NCBI GenBank assembly: GCA_964570895.1
Contig: CAZMZD010000002.1
Span: 62,001-126,000 of the forward strand
Direction: 5' to 3'
From: RGIG1918 sp964570895
GTDB taxonomy: Bacteria; Cyanobacteriota; Vampirovibrionia; Gastranaerophilales; Gastranaerophilaceae
DNA: 64,000 nt
Made by a program: the position numbers and the translations under genes. Below, piece by piece: positions 26,012-33,453 of the stretch. The notes beneath the pieces are model-generated. The model did no database searches. It was not told where the DNA came from and worked only from the letters and a program-made list of their open reading frames with translations. Each line of letters opens with the position of its first letter. Position 1 is the stretch's first letter.

Positions 26012-26362
26012 TTAAGATTGACCTACATTTATAACTGTTTTTAGTTTTGTGATTGTGCTGTTCATTTCTTTGCTGGCGATTGAATAAAGCACATAATTTT
26101 GTTGCATATCTGCAATTTCTTCCGCTGGGTTCACCGCTTCGCCTGTTTCTGTTGAATATGGTATTGGTCCGAATTTTTCATTGATTTTTGTTTCAAGCGG
26201 TGAAGCATTTGTGCCAAGGTAATCCGAAAAACTCATTGTTTTTCTTATGTACCCAGGGGTGTCCATATTTGCGATATTGCTTGCGATTAATTGTTGCTTT
26301 TGGGATAGCATATCCATCACTTTTGTTGGGCTATCCAATATTCCAAATGCCTTAATTGTCAT
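26012..26362 (-). CDS. flgB: Flagellar basal-body rod protein FlgB
   Basis: Most membrane-proximal rod protein. 116 aa, slightly short. N-terminal QQLIASNIANMDTPGY near 23-38, and a C-terminal helix LYSIASKEMNSTITKL. The ribosome site GGGAG lies within the last codons of the upstream FlgG-like gene. Followed by flgC after 11 bp. Confidence 0.93.
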   Translation of the reverse strand: MTIKAFGILDSPTKVMDMLSQKQQLIASNIANMDTPGYIRKTMSFSDYLGTNASPLETKINEKFGPIPYSTETGEAVNPAEEIADMQQNYVLYSIASKEMNSTITKLKTVINVGQS

Positions 26363-26366
26363 TTAA

Positions 26367-27080
26367 TTAACTCCCGATTTGTATTGATTTTTCATATAGT
26401 GAATCAATTGCTTGTATTAATTTTGTTTGCGCTGTCATTTGAGCATTAACCCTCAAAACATCAGTCACTTCTCTAAACATATCAACGTTTGAACGTTCCG
26501 TCCCATATTGCGCAACTTTTTTAGTGTCTTTCTCAAGCGTTGCTTCGCCGGAGTCTTCCGTTGTTATGTATCTGTTCCCGCCAACTTCTTTAAGTCCTTC
26601 AGGGTTATTAAAAGTGACAACAGGAATTGTGCCTTTATATTCAGCTTCAGAAGTTTTTGTTTTATATGTGTAAACATCGCCGTTGTTTTTAATTTCAATT
26701 CTTGCGCTGTTTGGGTCAATTTGTATTCCGGCTCCCACTATATCGCCTGAAAGCGTTTTAATATAACCTTCTTTATCTGTTGTGAAATGACCGTCGCGGG
26801 TGTAATAAATGTTTCCTTCAGGGCTTGTGATTGGAATATATCCTGCGCCATTTATTGCAACGTCTAGAGGGTTTTCCGTTCTTTGAATGCCGCCTTGGGC
26901 TGTGTTTGTTCTAAGGCAGCCGCGAGTGTAACCTTCGACAGTCATAATTTCTTCAAAACTTACGCTTTTATATCCCGTTGTGTTCATATTTGCAAAGTTT
27001 TGAGAATGATAACCAAGTTTCTCAAATTGAGTTAATGCGTTTGATGCGGATTTTCTTATAATGCCTTGAAAATTAGCCAT
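26367..27080 (-). CDS. Flagellar hook-basal body protein, FlgG-like (distal rod)
   Basis: 237 aa. N-terminal QNFANMNTTGYKS near 28-40, central domain with NPLDVAINGAGY...YTRDGHFTTDKEGYIKT near 71-109, and C-terminal SNVDMFREVTDVLRVNAQMTAQTKLIQAID. These are shared by FlgE/F/G. The N-terminal position of NFANMNTTGY and the short length fit FlgG or FlgF; which of the two cannot be decided here. Second of two paralogous rod genes; ribosome site GGTGAG. Confidence 0.88.
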   Translation of the reverse strand: MANFQGIIRKSASNALTQFEKLGYHSQNFANMNTTGYKSVSFEEIMTVEGYTRGCLRTNTAQGGIQRTENPLDVAINGAGYIPITSPEGNIYYTRDGHFTTDKEGYIKTLSGDIVGAGIQIDPNSARIEIKNNGDVYTYKTKTSEAEYKGTIPVVTFNNPEGLKEVGGNRYITTEDSGEATLEKDTKKVAQYGTERSNVDMFREVTDVLRVNAQMTAQTKLIQAIDSLYEKSIQIGS

Positions 27081-27087
27081 ATCTCAC

Positions 27088-27783
27088 CTAGCTTCCTAAT
27101 TGTTGTATTACTCTTGATAAATTGTTGCTTTGTAAGTTATACATTTGCAAATTTGCTTCAAAATTTCTTCTGTATGGAAGAATTTTCATAATTTCTGTTG
27201 GAAGGTCAACGTTAGACGCTTCTAAATGCTGCTGAACAACATTAATTTCTTCTGCTCTTTCGCCTGTTTTTGAAACAATCCCAAAAGTTGCAACGGGCAC
27301 CATTTTATTTTGAGTTCTGTCTAACACCGTGATATCGCCCGCAGAATTAACTTTAATGTCTTCAAGCTTTTCAGGGAAAAACGGGAGCGTGATTTTTAGC
27401 CCGTTATCTGAAATTACGTCTTCGCCCAGCAAGTTTTGCAGTTCGCCTTCTTTGCCGATTTGAAACCTGCCGTCACGAGTGAGTTTAATTGAACCGTCAG
27501 CTGCTTGAACTTGAAAATATCCTTTTTCGCGGAGTGCGAAATCTAAGGGGTTTGCGGTGTTTGCAATACGGCCGACTGTATCGTCAACGCTTTTTGAAAG
27601 TGCTTGTGAGCCAAGATATTCTGCAAAAGACGAAACGACTGCCTCTTTTCTTTGATAGCCGATTTTATCAAAACCTTGCAAATTTTCGCCTGCGATAGAA
27701 TAAATATTTGCCGCAAGATGCATAGCACGAATTGAATCTACAAGACCGTTTTTGTTGTAACTTACATTACCTTTAATATTCAT
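27088..27783 (-). CDS. Flagellar hook-basal body protein, FlgF/G-like
   Basis: 231 aa from ATG 27783, chosen because AAAGG lies 6 nt upstream; the frame is open 18 codons more. Central NPLDFALREKGYFQVQ near 84-99 and LTRDGRFQIGKEGELQN near 107-123, C-terminal EASNVDLPTEIMKILPYRRNFEANLQMY. The N-terminal Asn-Thr motif of rod proteins is weaker here (SIAGENLQGFDKIGYQ). Likely FlgF to the following FlgG, by gene order. Seven bp separate the two. Confidence 0.85.
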   Translation of the reverse strand: MNIKGNVSYNKNGLVDSIRAMHLAANIYSIAGENLQGFDKIGYQRKEAVVSSFAEYLGSQALSKSVDDTVGRIANTANPLDFALREKGYFQVQAADGSIKLTRDGRFQIGKEGELQNLLGEDVISDNGLKITLPFFPEKLEDIKVNSAGDITVLDRTQNKMVPVATFGIVSKTGERAEEINVVQQHLEASNVDLPTEIMKILPYRRNFEANLQMYNLQSNNLSRVIQQLGS

Positions 27784-27866
27784 ATTTACCTTTATAAGAT
27801 TATAGTAATCCTTAATATCGGTCGTCACATAAGTCAAACTCTTGATGGAGAATGGAAAAATCTAGG

Positions 27867-28838
27867 CTAATTAGTTGAGTTTGTTTTATCCATTTCGAAT
27901 ATTAATCTTATTAATGAATAAATTGCAAAAAGCAAATATGAATTAATATTTTCTTCAGTGGAAATTTGAACAGAAGTTTTATGCTCTTTTTCAGGTTTTT
28001 GTTTTATATCTTCTTTAAGAATAGTGTTTGTCATGTTTAATTTTTTTGTTTTTTCGCTGAACAATATTTCAAATTCTTCAAGCGGGAAAGAGTCATTCGC
28101 ATAAATTAAAGTTGTAAGCGAAGATGAACTTTGCTCTAAGTATGCTTTAACTACCCCCCAAGTTTTTGTGGTGACGGTGACTGTTGCGCTTTGAACTTCT
28201 GAACCTTCCTCCCCTGCTTGTTCTTTTTTCTTTTCGAAATCAATTTCAAAATCTAGGTTTTCGCCTGTTTTTGTGTTAAGCGGAAGCCAAGGTAGATAAT
28301 AAATCACAAAAGTTTTTAAAATTTGATTTGTATCTGCTGAAAAATTCGCGTTCAATGAAGTGATTAAATTTAAAATATCTTTCAATTCTTTTTGAGAAGA
28401 TAAATTGCCATCACGAGCAAATGTTGCCATTAAATCCATAATTTTTTTAGTTGCAAGAGATGTATTTTCGTTTAAAAGCTTTAAAATTTCTGCAATTTGA
28501 ACTGATGTTTGGCTGTTTAAATTTTTCAAAACTTTGCTTGCTTCGCCGGTTTTAGAGAGCATTTCCATGTTTAAAAATTCCTCAAGCTCGCTTGGAAGAT
28601 ATAAAAATTCTCTCAACATTTTCATTTTATCGCCTTCGCCCATATAAGGCGCGTCTGATAGCACGTAGAAAGGCATTGCGCCATATTGTGTGATGTTTGG
28701 CACGGGGCGAGGTGAAGCAAAATTTGCTCCTTGAGGGTTGACGGGGCTTTCTTTTGCAGCCTGTGCGTTTGCTGTTTGAGTGTTTGACATCTGCCTTGCT
28801 GCAAAATTATTTAAAAAATTAAGCGGGTTAAAATTCAT
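27867..28838 (-). CDS. Hypothetical flagellar-operon protein, possibly FliK-like
   Basis: 323 aa, first gene of the flagellar rod block. An N-terminal Asn/Gln/Ala/Pro-rich, probably disordered stretch (1-55), a helical middle (about 70-185), and a C-terminal part where a LPLNTKTGENLDFEIDFE strand pair, a TKTWGVVKAYLEQ segment and LEEFEILFSEKTKKLN resemble the C-terminal domain of FliK hook-length control proteins. That assignment is by pattern and context only. The mRNA is predicted leaderless: a strong TTGAAA/TATAAT promoter ends 6 nt before the ATG. Confidence 0.6.
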   Translation of the reverse strand: MNFNPLNFLNNFAARQMSNTQTANAQAAKESPVNPQGANFASPRPVPNITQYGAMPFYVLSDAPYMGEGDKMKMLREFLYLPSELEEFLNMEMLSKTGEASKVLKNLNSQTSVQIAEILKLLNENTSLATKKIMDLMATFARDGNLSSQKELKDILNLITSLNANFSADTNQILKTFVIYYLPWLPLNTKTGENLDFEIDFEKKKEQAGEEGSEVQSATVTVTTKTWGVVKAYLEQSSSSLTTLIYANDSFPLEEFEILFSEKTKKLNMTNTILKEDIKQKPEKEHKTSVQISTEENINSYLLFAIYSLIRLIFEMDKTNSTN

Positions 28839-28844
28839 ATTAAA

Positions 28845-28872
28845 ATTATAATATTTAATCTCGAGTTTTCAA
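28845..28872 (-). promoter_or_regulatory. Strong predicted promoter of the flagellar block
   Basis: Minus strand TTGAAA (28872-28867), 16-bp spacer, TATAAT (28850-28845), 6 nt to ATG 28838. The -35 abuts the prmC stop codon. It is a housekeeping-type rather than FliA-type site. Confidence 0.6.
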
Positions 28873-29724
28873 CTAAAGCTCTGCTTTTATAACTCGTTCA
28901 ATCCCTGCAAGGTCAGGCGTTATTTCAATGTTTTTATAACCGTTTGCTCTAAACAACTCTTTAACATCTTCGCTTTGCCCTGCGCCAAGCTCAAACAGCA
29001 TAAAGCCGTCTTTTTTAAGGAAATTTTTGCCTTCTGTTATTATTTTTTCGTAAAATTCAATACCTTTATCATCATCTGTAAAAAGCGCGCTTTCAGGCTC
29101 AAACAAAGAAACTTCGCTTTGCAATTCACCTTTCATTTTTTTTGGAATGTATGGCGGATTTGAGATTATAATATCAAATTTTTCTTTAATATTTGAAAAT
29201 AAGTCTGATTTTCTAAATATTGCAATGTTTGACTCTAAATATCTTTGCGCGTTTTCAATTGCAACCGTGAGCGCTTTAATTGAAATATCCACTCCTAAAA
29301 TCTCAACTTTTTTCTGAAATTTGTGCGCCAAGGTAATTGGGATAATCCCCGTGCCTGTTCCTATGTCTAAAATTTTTACTTTTTCACAATCATTCAGTTT
29401 CGAAATAATTTTTTCAGCTTCAAGAACAAGAAACTCTGTTTCATCTCTTGGAATTAACGTGTTTTCATCTACATTAAAAATTAAATTCATAAACTCGCAT
29501 TTGCCAATTATATGCTGAATTGGTGCTTTTGTTTTTGCTCTTTTTTCTGCAAGCTTGATAAGCTCTTTTGCCAAGTTGCCTTCAATTTCTCTATCAAGCA
29601 CAATGTCTTCTGTTATAATGTTTCCCGCAAGGCGCAAAATAAGCTTTGCTTCTGCTTCAAATTCTTCAATTTGCGCTTCGTTTAATATATTTTTAAGTTC
29701 TTTAAACAGATTTGTCGTTTTCAT
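28873..29724 (-). CDS. prmC: Peptide chain release factor N5-glutamine methyltransferase
   Basis: Methylates the Gln of the GGQ motif in RF1/RF2. 283 aa from ATG 29724 (AAGG upstream), preferred over a TTG 12 nt earlier. N-terminal helical domain, then TLIPRDETEFLV near 86-97, SAM motif ILDIGTGTGIIP near 116-127, VDISIKALTVA near 142-152, and the catalytic SNPPYIP near 183-189. Start overlaps the upstream 167-aa gene by 23 bp. Confidence 0.93.
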   Translation of the reverse strand: MKTTNLFKELKNILNEAQIEEFEAEAKLILRLAGNIITEDIVLDREIEGNLAKELIKLAEKRAKTKAPIQHIIGKCEFMNLIFNVDENTLIPRDETEFLVLEAEKIISKLNDCEKVKILDIGTGTGIIPITLAHKFQKKVEILGVDISIKALTVAIENAQRYLESNIAIFRKSDLFSNIKEKFDIIISNPPYIPKKMKGELQSEVSLFEPESALFTDDDKGIEFYEKIITEGKNFLKKDGFMLFELGAGQSEDVKELFRANGYKNIEITPDLAGIERVIKAEL

Positions 29725-30205
29725 TTTTGCCTTCAATAATTTCCATAATCATATTTCTTAAATCCCATCTGGATAAGCTTTCCAGAGGTTTTTCTTCAAG
29801 TTTATGTGCGCGCACTAGCCCTTTATAATATTTAATTTGTTTTGGGGTTGGTTTTGCATTTTGCATTTTTTTGATTTGAGCTTTTTTTCTTTGTTCTTTT
29901 GCAAATTCTTTTTGCTTATCGATGTAGGGTTGCTGTTTTTCCATAAAATCGAGATGATATTTAACCCCGTCAATAAATTTTTCAATATCTTTCAAAAATT
30001 TTTCATCCTCAATATTTTCAATTACAAAATGAAAATGCGTTTGAGAAATTTTGTCATAATAAATTTCATCATCTAAGAAATCAGCCAAAATGCTTGCCGT
30101 TTCTTCTTCTTTTTTCTTTTTCACAAGAGCTTGAAGATGGGAAAAAAGCGCAGATTTTTGCCTTGGTGTTAAATTTTGAAATAATATTTTTTTTAAATTA
30201 TACAT
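29702..30205 (-). CDS. Hypothetical charged helical protein, 167 aa
   Basis: Not recognised as a whole. N-terminus TPRQKSALFSHLQALVKKKK, a middle acidic section, a Lys/Glu/Gln-rich coiled coil (about 90-125), and a C-terminal TPKQIKYYKGLVRAHK...LSRWDLRNMIMEII module of about 45 residues. That module resembles short helical modules seen in several nucleic-acid-associated proteins. Probably cytoplasmic. It overlaps both neighbours, prmC (23 bp) and the MFS gene (8 bp), so the three form one transcript. Confidence 0.65.
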   Translation of the reverse strand: MYNLKKILFQNLTPRQKSALFSHLQALVKKKKEEETASILADFLDDEIYYDKISQTHFHFVIENIEDEKFLKDIEKFIDGVKYHLDFMEKQQPYIDKQKEFAKEQRKKAQIKKMQNAKPTPKQIKYYKGLVRAHKLEEKPLESLSRWDLRNMIMEIIEGKNENDKSV

Positions 30206-31358
30206 CTGATTTCTTTAATTGATTGTCTATTAAAAGCATTATAACAGTAATTAAAATAACAAAAGGAATAAGAATTTCAAGGTTTATTTTCTCCATTAAA
30301 ATTCCGATTAGGGCGGGGAATGTGCAAACACCGATTGAAGCAAAACCAATTTGCACTCCGCATAGCGTGCTGAATATATTATCATCAAACCTTTTAGAAG
30401 TCGCGTTTAACATACAAGGGAATAATCCTGAAATTCCAAGCCCGTAGATAATAAGCGCTAATGCATTTAAATAGAAATTATGCGGAATAAGAAGAATAAG
30501 AGCAAAAAGCGCAATAAGCAAGCTTCCCGTTATAATTTTTGTGATTTTAATTTTGCTGCTCACAAACCCTATCAAAAATCTGCCGAGCGTGAAAGAGCTC
30601 CAATAAATTGAAACAAGAAGCCCTGAGGCTGCTAAGTCATAGTTTCTGGAATTTACAAAAACGCTTGCAATCCAAAGCCCAATGCCTGCTTCAAGAGCTG
30701 AATATAAAAAATAAAATAAAACACTTAAAATTGGGCGAAGCGAAAGGAGTTTTTTTAATTTTGGCGCTTTAGAAGAATTTGCTTTTATCTCCTCGTTTTG
30801 TTTTTCGTTAAGCAATTTTTTTGTAAATATAAAAATTATAAAAAGAACAAAAAGCAAGCAAGCCACTGCAATATAGCCAATTCGCCAATTTGAAGTGAGT
30901 TTGTTAGCGCATGTTGCAATGTATGCACCAAGCGCTGCACCAAGCCCCCAGCTTGCGTGAAGCCAATTTAGGTGTTTTGCGCTAAAATTTTTAGAAGCGA
31001 AATTATTAAGCGAAGCGTCCACACAACCTGCGCCAAAGCCCATAGGAAGGCAAAATAAAAGCAAAACCTTCCAACTGTTTGCAAAGCCAAAGCCAAGAAG
31101 GGCGATAATAATTAGTGCGGTTGAAAATATTAAAATAACATTAGTTGTGAATTTTCTTATAAAAAAAGGGCTTAAAAAGCTTGAAATAATAGTGCAGACT
31201 GTGACAAATATCATAATCACCCCAGCCTGCGCAAGCCCTTTGTCAAAAGTTTCTCTCATCGATACCCAAGATACGCCAAGGATTTGATCAGGAAGCCCGA
31301 TTGATATAAAACCTAAATATAAAACAAGTAAAGTTAAGCCGAAAAGTTTATTTTGCAT
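30198..31358 (-). CDS. MFS transporter (sugar-permease-like)
   Basis: 386 aa with twelve hydrophobic segments, a polytopic inner-membrane secondary carrier. N-terminal GLTLLVLYLGFISIGLPDQ and the TM4-5 LHASWGLGAALGAYIA region resemble the fucose/glucose permease branch. The substrate is not readable. First gene of an operon with the 167-aa gene and prmC; no Shine-Dalgarno sequence, with -10 TATTAT 6 nt before the ATG. Confidence 0.85.
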   Translation of the reverse strand: MQNKLFGLTLLVLYLGFISIGLPDQILGVSWVSMRETFDKGLAQAGVIMIFVTVCTIISSFLSPFFIRKFTTNVILIFSTALIIIALLGFGFANSWKVLLLFCLPMGFGAGCVDASLNNFASKNFSAKHLNWLHASWGLGAALGAYIATCANKLTSNWRIGYIAVACLLFVLFIIFIFTKKLLNEKQNEEIKANSSKAPKLKKLLSLRPILSVLFYFLYSALEAGIGLWIASVFVNSRNYDLAASGLLVSIYWSSFTLGRFLIGFVSSKIKITKIITGSLLIALFALILLIPHNFYLNALALIIYGLGISGLFPCMLNATSKRFDDNIFSTLCGVQIGFASIGVCTFPALIGILMEKINLEILIPFVILITVIMLLIDNQLKKSDV

Positions 31359-31364
31359 AAAAAT

Positions 31365-31392
31365 ATAATACCTTTAAATGCAATTATTTCAA
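31365..31392 (-). promoter_or_regulatory. Predicted leaderless promoter of the MFS-prmC operon
   Basis: Minus strand TTGAAA (31392-31387), 16-bp spacer, TATTAT (31370-31365), 6 nt to ATG 31358. Same architecture as the flagellar promoter. Confidence 0.55.
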
Positions 31393-31423
31393 ATTGTAAC
31401 AAAATTTGTTAAGCAAATTGTAA
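31390..31423. repeat. Direct repeat in the MFS/DUF262-like divergent region
   Basis: CAAATTGTAA at 31390-31399 and 31414-31423, 24 bp apart (about two helical turns), with an AATTTG/CAAATT inverted repeat between. A possible operator shared by the two divergent promoters. Confidence 0.35.
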
Positions 31424-31428
31424 ACTTT

Positions 31429-31457
31429 TTGTTTTTTTCTTTACATTTGATTATTAT
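31429..31457 (+). promoter_or_regulatory. Predicted leaderless promoter of the 31465 gene
   Basis: TTGTTT (31429-31434), 17-bp spacer, TATTAT (31452-31457), 7 nt to ATG 31465; no ribosome site. Confidence 0.45.
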
Positions 31458-31464
31458 TTAAATT

Positions 31465-32046
31465 ATGAGTGGTGTTAGAGAATTAGAAAAAATTTTTAGT
31501 TTTTTGGAATTAGAATTAAGCGCGGACGGTCTTAAATTCTTTTTAAACATAAAGAAGTGCTATGAGCGCGATTTAGCCCTTTTCCAAGATTTTATAATTG
31601 ATTTTCTTAACCTGCAAACAGATAATGCAATTTCTCCCGAGGATGATTTATACAAAACTTTTGTAAATCATTATTCGCAAATTTCTATGTATCAAAGCGA
31701 AGATGAATTTTTAGAACAATTTGCACGTTACGCAAAATATTATATTATGCTAAGCTATGAATATATCAAAAACGATGATTTCAAACATTGGATTTCGATA
31801 ATTAATGCTTACCGTGGCAAAGTTGCATATCCTTTCTTAATGGAACTTCTTGATGATTTCGAAAACGGAAGGATAACAAAAGAAGATTTAAACCAAATGG
31901 CGCTGATGGTCGTTAATTTGCTCAGAAATTCAAAGCTTGAAGAATCGGAACTTAGAAAAGAGTTTGCTCAATTAGGCTTGAGAGTGAATAAAATGCTAAG
32001 TTCAAAAGATGTTGAAGATGAAGAGCAAATAGAAAAGGTCAGTTAA
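31465..32046 (+). CDS. Helical protein resembling the DUF262 C-terminal helical region
   Basis: 193 aa, all-helical by pattern, acidic. From memory, the stretch with ARYAKYYIML (about 90-99), INAYRGKVAYPFLMELLDDF (about 112-131) and ENGRITKEDLNQMALMVVNLL resembles the helical segment after the nuclease-like core in DUF262 (GmrS-type) proteins. The N-terminal DGQQR core of that family is absent. It sits immediately 5' of obg (no gap), so it is probably co-expressed with it. Function unknown; the similarity needs a profile search. Confidence 0.55.
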   Translation: MSGVRELEKIFSFLELELSADGLKFFLNIKKCYERDLALFQDFIIDFLNLQTDNAISPEDDLYKTFVNHYSQISMYQSEDEFLEQFARYAKYYIMLSYEYIKNDDFKHWISIINAYRGKVAYPFLMELLDDFENGRITKEDLNQMALMVVNLLRNSKLEESELRKEFAQLGLRVNKMLSSKDVEDEEQIEKVS

Positions 32047-33327
32047 TTGGTACAATTCATAGATAGCGCGAAGATTAAAGTTCAATCAGGCAGAGGCGGA
32101 AACGGCGTCGTTGCTTGGAGAAGAGAAAAATTTGTTGATAAAGGCGGTCCGGCGGGCGGCGATGGTGGCCGTGGCGGCGATGTTTATTTTGTTGGCGACG
32201 AAGGGCTATCCACCCTTTTAGATTTTAAATATCAATCTGTTTTTAAAGCCGAAAATGGTGAAAATGGCAGAAATAAAAATTGCCATGGCGCGCTTGGCGA
32301 AGATTTGATTATAAAAGTTCCGGTGGGCGTTATTGTAAAAGATTTAAAAACAGATAAAATCATCGCGGATATTAAATATCATGAACAAAAAGTTTTGATT
32401 GCAAAAGGCGGGCGCGGCGGGCGCGGTAATGCACGTTTTGCAACGCCGCAAAAAAGAGCGCCGCAATTCTGCGAACCTGGGGAACCGCCGGTTATTCGCG
32501 AGCTTATGCTTGAGTTAAAACTCATTGCAGATATCGGGCTTCTTGGCATGCCAAACGCAGGAAAATCCACTTTTATAAGTGTTGTTTCGCAAGCGCGCCC
32601 AAAAGTTGCAGATTATCCTTTCACAACTCTTGTTCCAAACCTTGGGACCGTCAAAAAGCCAACAGGCGACGCTTTTGTTCTTGCTGATATCCCTGGGCTT
32701 ATTGAAGGCGCTTCCGAAGGAGTTGGGCTTGGTTTTGAATTTTTAAGACATGTCCAAAGATGTAAGTTTTTATTGCATATTTTAGATATTACGGATGAAA
32801 ATTACGAAGAAAATTACAAAAAAATCAATAATGAATTAAAAAAATATGATGAAGAGCTTGCAAACAGATATCAAGTTCTTGTTTTAAATAAAGCAGACGC
32901 ATTGACACTTGATGAAGTTCAGGCAGCATGTGAAAAAATGAAAAAATATAATTCTGATATTTTTGTGATATCTGCGATTGCAAAAACAGGTGTGCAAGAG
33001 CTCCTTAATCATATTTATAAAAAAATTGATGAAATACCGTCGCCAATAATTGATGTCGAACTCGATGAAGACACAGGAATTGCAGATAATGACGATAGCG
33101 ACTATACAATTATGCAAGTGTCGAAAAATTGTTATGCGGTTGATGGCGGTAAAATCAGACGTCTTGCGGGAGTGACCGATATAAGAAACTCTGCGCAAGT
33201 TATCAGGCTTAAAAACATCTTAGACGCTATGGGCGTTTTTGAAAAACTTAAAAAAATGGGAATTGAAGATGGCGACACAATTATTTGTTCTCATTTGGAA
33301 TTTGAATACATGAGCGATTACTATTAA
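32047..33327 (+). CDS. obgE: Obg/CgtA GTPase
   Basis: Essential GTPase of 50S assembly and stress responses. 426 aa: glycine-rich Obg fold (1-158; GGPAGGDGGRGGDV near 33-46), G domain with GMPNAGKST near 167-175, DIPGLIEG near 214-221, NKAD near 281-284, and a C-terminal OCT domain (about 340-420). Starts with TTG at 32047, right after the previous stop, with AAAGG 8 nt upstream. Confidence 0.95.
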   Translation: MVQFIDSAKIKVQSGRGGNGVVAWRREKFVDKGGPAGGDGGRGGDVYFVGDEGLSTLLDFKYQSVFKAENGENGRNKNCHGALGEDLIIKVPVGVIVKDLKTDKIIADIKYHEQKVLIAKGGRGGRGNARFATPQKRAPQFCEPGEPPVIRELMLELKLIADIGLLGMPNAGKSTFISVVSQARPKVADYPFTTLVPNLGTVKKPTGDAFVLADIPGLIEGASEGVGLGFEFLRHVQRCKFLLHILDITDENYEENYKKINNELKKYDEELANRYQVLVLNKADALTLDEVQAACEKMKKYNSDIFVISAIAKTGVQELLNHIYKKIDEIPSPIIDVELDEDTGIADNDDSDYTIMQVSKNCYAVDGGKIRRLAGVTDIRNSAQVIRLKNILDAMGVFEKLKKMGIEDGDTIICSHLEFEYMSDYY

Positions 33328-33378
33328 TGTACTATTTTCCATGTTTTTTGTACATTATATGTAGTATTTGTATATTTT

Positions 33379-33406
33379 TTGCTAATTGAAATTTATATTG
33401 TATAAT
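33379..33406 (+). promoter_or_regulatory. Promoter of the pilus/secretion operon
   Basis: TTGCTA (33379-33384), 16-bp spacer, TATAAT (33401-33406). Predicted start near 33413, leader of about 40 nt. Confidence 0.6.
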
Positions 33407-33453
33407 AAAATTAAAATATGGGGCTCTTATTACGTAATATATGGAATTAGTTG

